Shown: positions 18,144-26,462, counted from the stretch's first letter. The stretch is 46,845 bases of DNA from Rickettsia typhi (GCA_945865905.1 CAMBFC010000001.1:238127-284971); one strand, 5' to 3'. Program-made: numbers and translations. Notes: generated by a model not told the origin, from the letters alone.

Positions 18144-19298
18144 TTGCAAAACACAAAAATTACAAAATTAGTCCTTGAAAATTTTCGCAATTTTTCACTT
18201 AAAAAAATTGATTTTGAAAATGCTCCAATAGTTTTTCTTTGCGGTGAAAATGGCGTTGGCAAAACCAATATTCTTGAAGCACTTACATTGCTTGGACGCA
18301 ACTCTCCATTGCGTGGCGGCGATTTTGAAGAAATGATTCTTGCTGATTTTCAAACTAACCAACAAGCTTCGCAATTCTCTATTTATGGAGAAATTTCTGA
18401 TCATGATTCAATTGAAAAAATTGGCATTGGTTTTGAAAAAATCCGTAAGAAAAAAAACATTCAAATCAATGGCGAGATCTTGACTAGCAAGGGTTTTAGC
18501 AATCATAAAGAAGATTTAATCAACTTTATCTGGTTGACGCCACAATTAGAATTATTGCTAATTTCTGGCAAAGGTGAGCGTCGTGATTATCTTGATAAAA
18601 TTGTCGCGGATATTGATTCTAAACATTTAGAACGCATCAATCTTTATCAAAAATCATTAAAAGAAAGATTGTTGATTTTGCAAAAATATCGCGAGCAATC
18701 TCAAGGAAATAAATGGTTAGAAATTGTTGAAAATAAAATCGTTGAACTTGGCGTTTCTATAGCATTTGCAAGGCTTGATGCTATTGATTTTTTTAATAAA
18801 GCAATTAATTCTTTTGAATCAAATTTTCCTAAAACTAAGCTAAAAGTTAGTGGCGATATTGAAAAAATTGCTTATGAAAAAAGCGCAATTCAAATCGAAG
18901 AATTTTATCTTGAAAAGTTACAACAAAATCGCCTTGGTGATTTAGAAAATTTTAAGACAAATTTTGGTGTTCATCGCTCTGATTTTTCGGCGGTTTTTCT
19001 TGATAAAAATGCCCCTTCCAGCAATTCTTCAACTGGTGAGCAAAAATCGATTATGATTGGCATTACACTGGCTCGGGCAAAGATCTCGGCCACTTATAGA
19101 AACCAGCCAACAATATTGATTTTTGATGAAATTATGTCGCATTTAGATGAGATAAAAAAAGCAAATTTGCTTGCCGAAATAGCGCAATCTGGTTTGCAGT
19201 GTTTTTTTAGTGCGACAACAAAAAATCTGCTGCCACAAAATTTTGCGCAGAATAATTTATTACAAATTGTTGAACTAGCTAACGATACAAAAAAATGA
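18144..19298 (+). CDS. recF: DNA replication/repair protein RecF
   Basis: SMC-like ATPase that helps load RecA at gaps with RecO and RecR. The 384 residues begin at a TTG (MQNTKITKLVLENFRNF) and show Walker A GENGVGKTNILEAL, the RecF segment WLTPQLELLLISGKGERRDYLD, the ABC signature region SSTGEQKSIMIGITLARA, and Walker B ILIFDEIMSHLDE. Length is typical. It follows dnaN by 16 bases and overlaps the GtrA gene by four bases (ATGA). Confidence 0.95.
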   Translation: MQNTKITKLVLENFRNFSLKKIDFENAPIVFLCGENGVGKTNILEALTLLGRNSPLRGGDFEEMILADFQTNQQASQFSIYGEISDHDSIEKIGIGFEKIRKKKNIQINGEILTSKGFSNHKEDLINFIWLTPQLELLLISGKGERRDYLDKIVADIDSKHLERINLYQKSLKERLLILQKYREQSQGNKWLEIVENKIVELGVSIAFARLDAIDFFNKAINSFESNFPKTKLKVSGDIEKIAYEKSAIQIEEFYLEKLQQNRLGDLENFKTNFGVHRSDFSAVFLDKNAPSSNSSTGEQKSIMIGITLARAKISATYRNQPTILIFDEIMSHLDEIKKANLLAEIAQSGLQCFFSATTKNLLPQNFAQNNLLQIVELANDTKK

Positions 19299-19711
19299 AA
19301 CAATTAATCAACAAAATCCTTAATTTGTGGTTTAAACTTGATCGTCGAATTCGTTTTATTTTGGTTGGCGGCTATAATACCGTGTTTTCTTTTGCCTTGT
19401 TTTGCGCCCTTCAATACTATATTGGCGAGCATTTGCGACCAGTCTTAGTTTTGTTAATTACCCACATTATCTCTATTTTTAATTCATTTTTGAGTTTACG
19501 AATTTTTGTTTTCGCCTCTAAAAATAATTTACTCCGTGAATATCTAAAGGTGAATGTGGTGTATTGCGGTTATTTTATTATTAATGCCTTTCTGCTCTTT
19601 ATTTTCAATGATCTGCTTCATTTTAATGTTTTCTTAGCGCAATTTTTATCGGTATTAATTTTAACTATTGGAGCTTATTTTTCTCACAAGCATTTTTCAT
19701 TTAAAAGCTAA
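19295..19711 (+). CDS. GtrA-family membrane protein
   Basis: Small membrane protein with four hydrophobic helices (138 residues) of the GtrA/DPMS family. Members act as flippase-like partners for polyprenyl-phosphate sugars in surface polysaccharide modification. The typical N-terminal pattern IRFILVGGYNTVFSFALFCAL (the (R)Fx(l)VGgxNTxxxf motif) is clear, as is the end YFSHKHFSFKS. It overlaps recF by four bases, so it is probably translated from the dnaN-recF transcript, although the function is unrelated. No glycosyltransferase partner is adjacent. Confidence 0.85.
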   Translation: MKQLINKILNLWFKLDRRIRFILVGGYNTVFSFALFCALQYYIGEHLRPVLVLLITHIISIFNSFLSLRIFVFASKNNLLREYLKVNVVYCGYFIINAFLLFIFNDLLHFNVFLAQFLSVLILTIGAYFSHKHFSFKS

Positions 19712-19776
19712 TTCAATGCTATTTATTACAAATAATTTGCATTATATTTTTAGCTGCAAATCTTCATCATATCAAA

Positions 19777-20670
19777 TCACACATCAATCTCAACGCATAC
19801 GGGGCAATGATCAGAGGCCTTTTCTTGATCGCGCACATTTTTATCTTCAATAGAAACAGCACTGATTTTATCAGTGGCCATGGCCGAGGTTAAAAGATAA
19901 TCGATACGCATTCCTTTGTTATATTGCCAAGAGCCGCCGCGATAATCCCACCAGCTGAAGACTTGATTTTGCTGGTTTAGAGCGCGATAAGAATCGGTTA
20001 ATCCAATATTTAAAAGTGCACGAAATTTTTGTCTTTCTAAAGGATGAAAACATACTGTACCTTCTAAATTTATTGGATCATAGACATCGATTTTTTCTGC
20101 CGCAACATTGTAATCGCCGCCAAAAATTGCAATTTCATCATAGGTAAGAAGCTGCTGCAGGTGGGCGTTGAGGCGATCAAAAAATTCTAGTTTATATAAA
20201 AATTTTTCACTGGTTTCTAAAGTTTGATGCGGCGCGATTTCACCGCCACCATTAGGAACATAGATTGAGGCAACGCGGATTGCTTTTCCATGCGCTGAGA
20301 CTACAGCCTCAATGTATCTTGCTTGATCCAAAAATTCTTCTTCGGCAAAAAAACCATCACCTTTTGGCGCGCCGGTCTTTTGTTTAAAATTATGAGAAAC
20401 CTTGCTATCACTGGTATGTGGCAATGTTTTTACAACATCTTCGATTTTAAATTTAGATAAAATTGCCACGCCATTATAGGTTTTTTGCCCAGAAACAGCG
20501 GCATTGTAGCCCATATCAAAAAAAGCTTCGAATGGAAAATCCTTCTCTAAACATTTAATTTCTTGCAGCAATACAATATCTGGTTGAGAATTTTTTAACC
20601 AAGCGAGAACACTAGGAAGGCGAGCCTTCACCGAGTTAACATTAAAACTGGCGATTTTGATTTTCTTCAT
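19777..20670 (-). CDS. xth: Exodeoxyribonuclease III (AP endonuclease)
   Basis: Base-excision repair enzyme that cuts at abasic sites and removes 3' blocks. The 297-residue EEP-fold protein shows ASFNVNSVKARL, the metal-binding Glu in IVLLQEIKCLEKDFP, SGQKTYNGVAILSK, RVASIYVPNGG, the catalytic FGGDYNVAAEKIDVYDP, and the final RIDYLLTSA and ASDHCPVCVEIDV. All active-site elements are present. It converges with GtrA and lies downstream of the GNAT gene on the same strand. Confidence 0.95.
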   Translation of the reverse strand: MKKIKIASFNVNSVKARLPSVLAWLKNSQPDIVLLQEIKCLEKDFPFEAFFDMGYNAAVSGQKTYNGVAILSKFKIEDVVKTLPHTSDSKVSHNFKQKTGAPKGDGFFAEEEFLDQARYIEAVVSAHGKAIRVASIYVPNGGGEIAPHQTLETSEKFLYKLEFFDRLNAHLQQLLTYDEIAIFGGDYNVAAEKIDVYDPINLEGTVCFHPLERQKFRALLNIGLTDSYRALNQQNQVFSWWDYRGGSWQYNKGMRIDYLLTSAMATDKISAVSIEDKNVRDQEKASDHCPVCVEIDV

Positions 20671-20727
20671 ATTTGCGTTAATTTTAAACTAAGAAGTGAA
20701 TGCTTAGACCTTGTCGCCCTTGTAAAA

Positions 20728-21168
20728 TTACAAATCTTTCATGAAGTGAAGCCCGCGCACATAAAACCCTTCGCTAAAATAAAGCGGGTGCGATTTTTTA
20801 TTTTCAGTGTAAGAATCGAGCACAAATTTTTGGCAATTTAAATCACGAGCAATTTGTTCAAGATAACGCAAAATTTTGCGACCAACCCCGCGACTGCGAA
20901 TATTAGCATCAACCACAAAATTTGATACTTGCAAATAGCGGCCGCAATAAAGCATGCGTAGCACCCAATATCCACTAACACCAACCATTTTATTGTCACA
21001 AAATGCACCAACCATACGAAAATTGTTCATGGCGATCATTTCAGAAATATTGGCGCGATAAGAAGCAAAATCCATTTTGGGATAAAGTTGATGCGTGAGT
21101 GTAAAAGCCTGCAGCATATCTCCAATATTATCGAGATTTTTTATTATAACGGGATGAGTGGTGATCAT
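20728..21168 (-). CDS. GNAT-family N-acetyltransferase
   Basis: A 146-residue GCN5-related acetyltransferase. The acetyl-CoA pyrophosphate loop is visible as RSRGVGRKILRYLEQIA (the R/Q-x-x-G-x-G/A pattern), followed by NCQKFVLDSYTENKKSHPLYFSEGF, the usual last beta strands. The substrate is not predictable. It starts 4 bases after the end of murC, so the murC-GNAT pair is probably co-transcribed, with xth 57 bases further on. Confidence 0.85.
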   Translation of the reverse strand: MITTHPVIIKNLDNIGDMLQAFTLTHQLYPKMDFASYRANISEMIAMNNFRMVGAFCDNKMVGVSGYWVLRMLYCGRYLQVSNFVVDANIRSRGVGRKILRYLEQIARDLNCQKFVLDSYTENKKSHPLYFSEGFYVRGLHFMKDL

Positions 21169-21172
21169 TTTA

Positions 21173-22591
21173 TTATTTTAAATTTTGAAGTTGTTCTGGT
21201 AATTTATTCGCCCAATAAGTGCTGGTGCCGGCGCCTGATACAAGCACGATATCCCCTGCTTTAGCATTAGCTTTGATTAAAGAGGCTAATTCAAGCTCGC
21301 TATTTAATTTTAAAACATTTTTATGGCCAGCTTTTTTCATACCCTCAATCAGGCTGTCTTGTGTTATATCAGCAATTGGCTGCTGTCCTGCTGAATAAAT
21401 ATTGGCGACGATTGCAATATCTGCAACATCAGCGCAATGACAAAATTCAGAAAATAAATCACGCACTCGAGTATATTTGTGAGGCTGCAAAACTAAAATC
21501 ACTTGATGCTCTCCAACTAGTTGTCGCGCGGCTTTTAAGGTAGTGCTGATTTCAGTGGGATGGTGACCATAATCATCAATTATTGTTACACCATCAACCT
21601 CTCCTGTTTTAGTAAATCTGCGCTTTACACCGCTAAAACTTGCCAAAGCTTCTCTGATTTTTTCATCAGAAATTTTAAGAAAATTAGCGATAGAAATAGC
21701 CACCAAAGCATTGCTAACATTGTGCAAACCATATACCGACATATGCAGATTTTTTATCTCTCTGTTTTGCGCCGCAAACTTTACATCAAAAGTTATGCCA
21801 TTTACATCGGCTCGAATGTTTGAGGCAGCAAGATCCGCATCTTTTTTAATTGAATAAGTAACTAAATTTTTATGACTATTTTTTAATTTATTATAAATTT
21901 TTTCAACTTCTATATCATCAATACAAAGCACGCACAAGCCATTTTGTGAAATTTGCGATATATATCTTTCAAAGTAAGATTTTTGCTTTTCAAAATCTTG
22001 ATTATAAAATTCTAAATGCTCTGGCTCAATATTTGTAACCGCACCAATAAAGGTTGGAAGATTAACAAAACTGCCGTCAGATTCATCACTTTCGGCGACT
22101 AAATATTGACCATTGCCGATTTTGGAGTTACTTTTGAAATAATTGATAATTCCGCCATTGATAATTGTTGGATCTAATCCAGCAATTTCAAGCATCAGAG
22201 AGGTAATTGCAGTGGTGCTAGTTTTGCCGTGAGTGCCAGCAATTGTAATGCCTTTATGCTCACTCATTACCATGGCTAGCAGCTGTGCTCTAGTGATCAC
22301 AGGAATCCCTCTTTCTAGCGCAGCAATAACTTCTGGGTTGGTTGGTTTAATGATAGAAGTTTCAACAATTAACGAAATATCATCAGTAATATTTTTAGCA
22401 TCATGACCAACAAAATAAGTGATTCCAAGGTCGCGCATGTTTTCTGTTAAATAATTTTCGCTAAGATCTGATCCCTGAACCTGAATATCGATTTTGTTTA
22501 AAATTAAAGCCAACGCACTCATGCCAATGCCGCCTAAACCAATAAAATGAACCTTTCCAGTGATTTTTTCTTTTAGATTTTTACAATTCAT
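21173..22591 (-). CDS. murC: UDP-N-acetylmuramate--L-alanine ligase
   Basis: Cytoplasmic ligase adding the first amino acid of the peptidoglycan stem peptide. The 472 residues show the Rossmann start VHFIGLGGIGMSALALIL, the ATP loop AGTHGKTSTTAIT, the central SDESDGSFVNL and EPEHLEFY motifs, and the C-terminal domain with IDDYGHHPTEI. Complete by length and motif. With dapE in the same window it indicates that the organism makes peptidoglycan. It is not part of a mur cluster here. Confidence 0.96.
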   Translation of the reverse strand: MNCKNLKEKITGKVHFIGLGGIGMSALALILNKIDIQVQGSDLSENYLTENMRDLGITYFVGHDAKNITDDISLIVETSIIKPTNPEVIAALERGIPVITRAQLLAMVMSEHKGITIAGTHGKTSTTAITSLMLEIAGLDPTIINGGIINYFKSNSKIGNGQYLVAESDESDGSFVNLPTFIGAVTNIEPEHLEFYNQDFEKQKSYFERYISQISQNGLCVLCIDDIEVEKIYNKLKNSHKNLVTYSIKKDADLAASNIRADVNGITFDVKFAAQNREIKNLHMSVYGLHNVSNALVAISIANFLKISDEKIREALASFSGVKRRFTKTGEVDGVTIIDDYGHHPTEISTTLKAARQLVGEHQVILVLQPHKYTRVRDLFSEFCHCADVADIAIVANIYSAGQQPIADITQDSLIEGMKKAGHKNVLKLNSELELASLIKANAKAGDIVLVSGAGTSTYWANKLPEQLQNLK

Positions 22592-22714
22592 TTTTTATTT
22601 TTTGGTTTAGAATGGTAGAAAATGATATAAATTTATTTTTTACCATTAATTTTAATATTGGATTGGCAACGCTAAGGCAAAAACTATTTTTGTAAATAAT
22701 TTTTCTTGAAAAAA

Positions 22715-23359
22715 ATGAATAGAAAGAAGATTGGTAAAATTTTTGCGATTTGGCAACAGACAAATCCTAACCCAAAAACAGAATTGGTTTTTGTTAATAA
22801 TTATACACTTTTAGTGGCGGTGGTTTTGTCGGCGCAGAGCACGGATGTTGGGGTGAATAAGGCGACTAAGGCTTTGTTTGCAGTGGTTGATACGCCGCAA
22901 AAAATGCTTACTTTGGGCGAAAAGAAGTTAAAAAAATACATTAGCACGATTGGGCTTTACAACGGCAAGGCGCGCAATGTCATTGCTTTGTCAAGAATTT
23001 TGGTGGAGAAATTTGCTGGAGAAATTCCGCGTGATCTTGAAAAGCTGCAAACTCTTCCTGGCGTTGGGCGCAAAACTGCTAATGTAGTGATGAATTGCGC
23101 TTTTGGCGCACCAACTATTGGGGTTGATACGCATGTTTTTCGTGTTGCAAATCGTATCGGATTTGTTGATGAAGCTAATGTTGAAAAGACAGAGCTGGGG
23201 CTGCTTAAAGCCATTCCAAAAAAATGGCAACAGCATGCGCATCATTGGATGATTTTGCATGGACGCTATGTTTGCATGGCTCGCAAGCCAAAATGTGGTG
23301 AATGTAAAATATACGAATTTTGCGAGTTTAGCGCTAAGCCGCCTTTATCACAAGAATAG
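22715..23359 (+). CDS. nth: Endonuclease III
   Basis: DNA glycosylase/AP lyase for oxidised pyrimidines. The helix-hairpin-helix LPGVGRKTANVVMN carries the catalytic Lys, VDTHVFRVANRIG holds the catalytic Asp, and the C-terminal CMARKPKCGECKIYEFC gives the C-x6-C-x2-C-x5-C 4Fe-4S cluster. ATG at 22715 (MNRKKIGKIFAIW) is preferred to the upstream TTG. At 214 residues it is of normal length. It diverges from murC. Confidence 0.95.
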   Translation: MNRKKIGKIFAIWQQTNPNPKTELVFVNNYTLLVAVVLSAQSTDVGVNKATKALFAVVDTPQKMLTLGEKKLKKYISTIGLYNGKARNVIALSRILVEKFAGEIPRDLEKLQTLPGVGRKTANVVMNCAFGAPTIGVDTHVFRVANRIGFVDEANVEKTELGLLKAIPKKWQQHAHHWMILHGRYVCMARKPKCGECKIYEFCEFSAKPPLSQE

Positions 23360-23399
23360 ATAGACTTAACTAAAGACTCTCTAAAAGGATATTTCTTGC

Positions 23400-23558
23400 T
23401 TAAACAGTTGTCGCAGAAAACTGATCAAAAGCTCGCAAAGCATCAGCGGCATACATCAAAGATGGTCCACCGCCCATCATGGTTTCGGGAATTAATTTAC
23501 GCAATTCAGCGCTATAGGCACTGATATCGGTGATGATATTTTTGTAATCTTTTTGCAT
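23400..23558 (-). pseudogene. Carboxymuconolactone decarboxylase-family gene with its middle deleted
   Basis: A 52-codon frame reads MQKDYKNIITDISAYSAEL and KLIPETM, which is the N-terminus of small CMD/AhpD-like proteins. It passes straight into MGGGPSLMYAADALRAFDQF, which is the C-terminus of the same family. The expected middle of about 55-60 residues, including the catalytic CxxC helix (RCDGCIGFH in family members), is missing. The deletion is in frame, so a short protein could be made but could not have peroxidase or decarboxylase activity. It follows the rhodanese gene by 16 bases, so it was probably the last gene of the arsR-rhodanese operon. Confidence 0.7.
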
Positions 23559-23574
23559 ATTTTTTAAAATTTAA

Positions 23575-24126
23575 TTACTTGATTGAACAAGAGAAAGAAG
23601 CTTTAGCGCCGCGATTCCACGGCATTTTTGCTAGCAATAAAGCAAGACCGCAATAGCCGCTTAAAGCAGCAAAAATAAGGCCTGAGCCAAAAAATGCCGC
23701 TAAAAAGCAAAATGCTGGATTAATAAAATATCCAAGCAAACTGCCAGTTAAAACGCCAAGGCCAATAGTTAGCTGCACCTGGCGATCAAGTGGCAAGAAA
23801 AATTTTCCTGATTTTTGCGCCTGGTTTCCCGCTGATAACCACGCAGAAATTCCACCTTCAAGATTATAAACTTCAAGATTTTGATCTTCGGCCAAAAGCT
23901 TTTGGCAAGCGCTTTGGCTGCGTCTTCCGCCATGACAATGCAAGACCAATTTTTTTCCTTTAAATTGTGGTAAAGTTTTTTTGCAAATTGTAGCAAGTGG
24001 CACTAAATTTGAGCCTTCTATTTTGCTGGATTCATGCTCTGCCGGCTCGCGCACATCAACGATTACAGCCCCATTATTATCGAGCCATTTTTTTAGAGTT
24101 TTGGCATCTATGTTTTTGATTGTCAT
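23575..24126 (-). CDS. Rhodanese-DUF2892 membrane sulfurtransferase (YgaP-type)
   Basis: Moves sulfane sulfur at the inner membrane. Residues 1-110 form a rhodanese domain (VIVDVREPAEHE, active-site loop HCHGGRRSQSA with Cys64 as the persulfide carrier). Residues 120-183 form the DUF2892 pair of membrane helices, beginning LDRQVQLTIGLGVLTG and ending GYCGLALLLAKMPWNRGA. This fusion is the YgaP architecture. It sits immediately downstream of a BigR-like ArsR gene and has an operator-like palindrome (24147-24160) in front, which fits a sulfide/persulfide-responsive unit. The remnant CMD gene follows. Confidence 0.93.
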   Translation of the reverse strand: MTIKNIDAKTLKKWLDNNGAVIVDVREPAEHESSKIEGSNLVPLATICKKTLPQFKGKKLVLHCHGGRRSQSACQKLLAEDQNLEVYNLEGGISAWLSAGNQAQKSGKFFLPLDRQVQLTIGLGVLTGSLLGYFINPAFCFLAAFFGSGLIFAALSGYCGLALLLAKMPWNRGAKASFSCSIK

Positions 24127-24146
24127 ATATTTTATTTTTTAATATT

Positions 24147-24160
24147 TTAGTATTTACTAA
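24147..24160. promoter_or_regulatory. Operator-like palindrome upstream of the rhodanese gene
   Basis: TTAGTATTTACTAA (TTAG-N6-CTAA) lies 21 bases upstream of the rhodanese start. It matches 12 of 14 bases of the palindrome upstream of arsR (24493-24506, TTAGATTTTACTAA), suggesting that one ArsR-type dimer recognises both. Confidence 0.55.
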
Positions 24161-24176
24161 TATAATAATAAATTAT

Positions 24177-24455
24177 CTATCTGCAATAGATTAAATAAAG
24201 AGTTGATAAAATTGCCCTCACCTCATGGCTTTTTATAGAGTAAAATACCTCTTGTCCAACTTTTTTACTTTCTACTAAATGTAGCTTTTTCATTTTTTCA
24301 AGATGTTGGGAAAGAGCGGAATGCGACAGATTTACTATCTCGGTTAACTCTCCAGCAGATTTTTTTTCATCGTTCAAATGACACAAAATAGATAGCCTTT
24401 TTGCATTGGCTAAAATTTTTAGCATTGATTCAGCCTTTTGAATTTTTTTATTCAT
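24177..24455 (-). CDS. ArsR-family repressor, BigR/SqrR-like
   Basis: Winged-helix repressor of 92 residues (AKRLSILCHLNDEKKS, recognition helix LSHSALSQHLEKM, wing ESKKVGQEVFYSI). Two cysteines sit at the positions used by BigR/YgaV/SqrR persulfide sensors: Cys25 in SILCHL and Cys91 in the final LYLIYCR. In that group, a polysulfide bridge between them releases DNA when sulfide rises. The downstream rhodanese-DUF2892 gene fits this role. Operator-like palindromes precede both this gene and the rhodanese gene. Metal-sensing ArsR is the alternative but lacks support from motifs. Confidence 0.88.
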   Translation of the reverse strand: MNKKIQKAESMLKILANAKRLSILCHLNDEKKSAGELTEIVNLSHSALSQHLEKMKKLHLVESKKVGQEVFYSIKSHEVRAILSTLYLIYCR

Positions 24456-24486
24456 ATGAGTTTGGTTTGATATTTTATATCAATGT

Positions 24487-24512
24487 ATTGTCTTAGATTT
24501 TACTAAGATAAT
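24487..24512. promoter_or_regulatory. Operator-like palindrome upstream of arsR
   Basis: ATTG-TCTTAG-ATTTTA-CTAAGA-TAAT is an inverted repeat with 9 of 10 arm positions paired, 32 bases upstream of the arsR start. Its centre TTAG-N6-CTAA recurs before the rhodanese gene. Autoregulation by the ArsR protein is the likely purpose. Confidence 0.6.
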
Positions 24513-24521
24513 ATACAAGAC

Positions 24522-24898
24522 TTAAATATCATCAAAAATTATTCCCATCATTCCAATCGATCCAAGCGCAATTTCGTCGGCAAAAAGTGATATTTTTTCT
24601 TTTTCATCCAATGCGGAATTAACTGACAGATTTTTTTCGCCAGCTCTAAATCGCCCGCGGGTTCATATTTTACTGCGAATAATTCTGGCGGAAAACCGTA
24701 AAAATCGTGGATGGTTTTTTGCGGATAATTGCTGGTGACAAAAGTTCCATCAACATACCAATGGGCCGAGATCGCTAGAATTGCCTTAGGCGGCGCGAAT
24801 TTTGTGGCGAGTTGCGCCCAAGTTTTAGTATAGTAATTTTCTTCAATAGCATTCATCGGGTTACCGTGTCCGATAAATATTGTGGGGGCTTTGGGCAT
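24522..24898 (-). pseudogene. Extradiol (DOPA-dioxygenase/YgiD-like) gene, internally deleted and frameshifted
   Basis: The N-terminal 88 residues are good LigB-type dioxygenase sequence: [40 protein letters not shown], ending [10 protein letters not shown]. The frame then runs into non-homologous residues and stops at 24548. In the next frame, starting from about 24605, the sequence reads [29 protein letters not shown] to a stop at 24522, which resembles the family C-terminus (FGSlsMRxxxF). Roughly 140 central residues are missing, including the remaining metal ligand region, and the junction is out of frame. It cannot encode an active enzyme. Confidence 0.7.
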
Positions 24899-25006
24899 GT
24901 TGTCTCAATTATTATTTTTAGTTACAAAGCGAGCTTATTCATTTATACTTGCAATAAAAATTATTGTTTTGTAAAATTATCTTACAAATTGGCACTAGCC
25001 ACCGAA

Positions 25007-25026
25007 GCCCCTCTCTCTAGGGGCTG
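25007..25026. terminator. Hairpin at the end of the PemK/MazF remnant
   Basis: AGCCCCT and AGGGGCT form a 7-bp GC-rich stem around a six-base loop, one base beyond the stop of the toxin remnant. There is no U-run on either side, so termination is uncertain. Confidence 0.4.
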
Positions 25027-25027
25027 A

Positions 25028-25345
25028 CTAACTTCCCAAAATTATCTTCGCCACCCTCTTTCTAATCTCATTAAATTGTCCGTGAGGCAAATCACCCATT
25101 CGCGATCCCATTCTTTTACTTTCAAAAATTTTTAGCTGAGAAAGCATGGCACACTGGTCTTCTCCCTTAAAATTTATTTTGTGATAATATATATTTTCTT
25201 TGATTTTTGTTGTCAGAGGAATGCCGAAGAATAAATGTTTGTTGAATTTTCTAACGACTAAAACTGGCCTACTAAAAAATTGACTTTTCCCGTTTTCTTC
25301 ATGGCCGATATTCACGCCAATGCTGCACCACCAGATATATTGAAT
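25028..25345 (-). pseudogene. PemK/MazF-like toxin, 5'-truncated
   Basis: The frame reads IWWCSIGVNIGHEENGK, RPVLVVRKFNKHLFFGIPLT and FNEIRKRVAKIILG, the pattern of chromosomal PemK/MazF-type mRNA interferases (xxWWxSxGxNxGxExxGK...RPVLVxRKF). An in-frame stop at 25346-25348 lies only four codons before the conserved WW pair, and no ATG precedes it. Translation could start only from GTG 25315, which would lose the first beta strand. No antitoxin is recognisable upstream. Most likely a dead toxin. If GTG is used, a shortened protein of 95 residues would be made. Confidence 0.65.
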
Positions 25346-25494
25346 TTATTTGGAAATAAAATATCGACGAACTCTTGACTAAGAAAGATTTGCGGGGTTT
25401 TGGATGAGATGATTTTGCGAGTTAAATCAGATGGCAATTCGTAAGATGGTCGCGAGGATTGGAAGGATCTTTTGGTAGAGCGAGTGTTTATCTC

Positions 25495-25522
25495 GAGTCT
25501 TATAATGAACCTTATGTAAACT
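25495..25522 (+). other. dif-like 28-bp site, copy 1
   Basis: The site reads GAGTCTTATAA, a six-base spacer TGAACC, then TTATGTAAACT. The 11-6-11 layout, and a right arm matching 9 of 11 bases of the XerD arm TTATGTTAAAT, resemble chromosomal dif and plasmid pdif sites. A second copy in the same orientation lies at 26374-26401, and similarity continues loosely on both sides. Xer use is an inference. Of the 340-base stretch between the toxin and DUF3800 remnants, I otherwise see only this site, the hairpin at 25587 and a start-less open frame. Confidence 0.4.
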
Positions 25523-25586
25523 AGAGGCTGTAGGGTTAGTGGATTTTGAATAAATATTATGCAAAGTAAGTTTTTGATCCCCTCAA

Positions 25587-25618
25587 AACGCTTTTGTTAA
25601 AAATACGACAAAAGCGTT
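25587..25618. terminator. Perfect 11-bp hairpin
   Basis: AACGCTTTTGT and ACAAAAGCGTT pair perfectly around a ten-base loop. It lies downstream of the DUF3800 remnant on its strand and may have ended that transcript, although no U-run follows. Confidence 0.45.
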
Positions 25619-25684
25619 CTTGCAATAAAAGAAGTGATGCTTTAGAATAGTAGCGTGGTTGATCACTGCGTAGCGGGGGTCAGC

Positions 25685-26285
25685 CTATTTTTTTGGCAAA
25701 ATTACTAAGCCATATCCCGCAACTTCTCCGAAACTATCTTTCCTCATTTTTTGCTTTATCGCATCAATATCAATTCTTGATTTTCTACCTAAAAGCTTTC
25801 GCGCAATTGGCGTCACAATTGCATCGGCAATTTCTAATCCAGCCAAGCCATCATTTTTTTTCTTGATGATCAAATTATCAATTTTTTCATTAATATCGAC
25901 GGCTTGTATAAAATGTGTACCCGAAATTTTTAGTTCTAACCACGCCAAATCTAATTGACGATCTAGAATTGCGTCTCTTCCTTCTGCAATAATTTTGCCA
26001 GAAGCAGCACCTTCTTTTAATTCAAAACAAAACCTTTCGACTAAAACCCGAAGAGATAAATGATATGGATCAAGCGCGTCAATTCCATATCTAGCCATGT
26101 GCTGCTCTTTTTTTATCGCGCAAGCTAGTATTGTAATGTTTAAAATTATTTAACCTATCAGTCATCTCGCCCAAGGCGTAACTTTCATTTACTACAACAC
26201 CACCCAATACGAAGATTGGATGCTGAGGATCTGTGATCGCAAGGTTGTGGTCGCCCGATTCATCGAGGAAGAGGATTTTTTTCAT
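25685..26285 (-). pseudogene. DUF3800 protein gene, centre deleted and frame broken
   Basis: The N-terminal part reads MKKILFLDESGDHNL and PIFVLGGVVVNE, and includes the DUF3800 DES/D motif of this RNase-H-like fold. It ends in RLNNFK and then goes out of frame to a stop at 26091. The C-terminal part continues in another frame from about 26155 as ITILACAIKKEQHMARYG, DPYHLSLRVLVERF, GLEIADAIVTPIARKLLG and GYGLVILPKK. About 55 residues between NNFK and ITILACAI, expected to hold the (L)HSxxIR segment, are missing. DUF3800 proteins are common in mobile and defence-linked loci. This copy is dead unless expressed as fragments. Confidence 0.8.
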
Positions 26286-26373
26286 TATCGCTGGTGAAAT
26301 TTAGAAAAATGTTGTGATTAGATTAGGCGACAAAGTTTATGATTCAAGTTTTGATGGGTGTGCGAGGCTTTGT

Positions 26374-26401
26374 TTGTCTTATAGTGTAGGTTATGTAAAC
26401 T
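26374..26401 (+). other. dif-like 28-bp site, copy 2
   Basis: TTGTCTTATAG, spacer TGTAGG, TTATGTAAACT: the same 11-6-11 layout and orientation as the site at 25495-25522, with the right arm identical and 21 of 28 bases shared. The two copies bracket the DUF3800 remnant, 879 bases apart, and this one lies 62 bases beyond the 3' end of the ABC-3C cassette. Confidence 0.4.
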
Positions 26402-26462
26402 TGTGGAACTTAGGGAATGTAAGAAGAAGGTGGAATTTACTTTACATAATACAGTTTCAAAC

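Noticed and set aside
25312..25600. Start-less minus-strand frame with coding-like stretch SQEFVDILFPNKF, ending in GTGA overlap with the PemK/MazF remnant
   Set aside because: It would be a tempting antitoxin, but it has no start codon, no recognisable domain, and overlaps the conserved WWCSIG of the toxin frame. Left unassigned.
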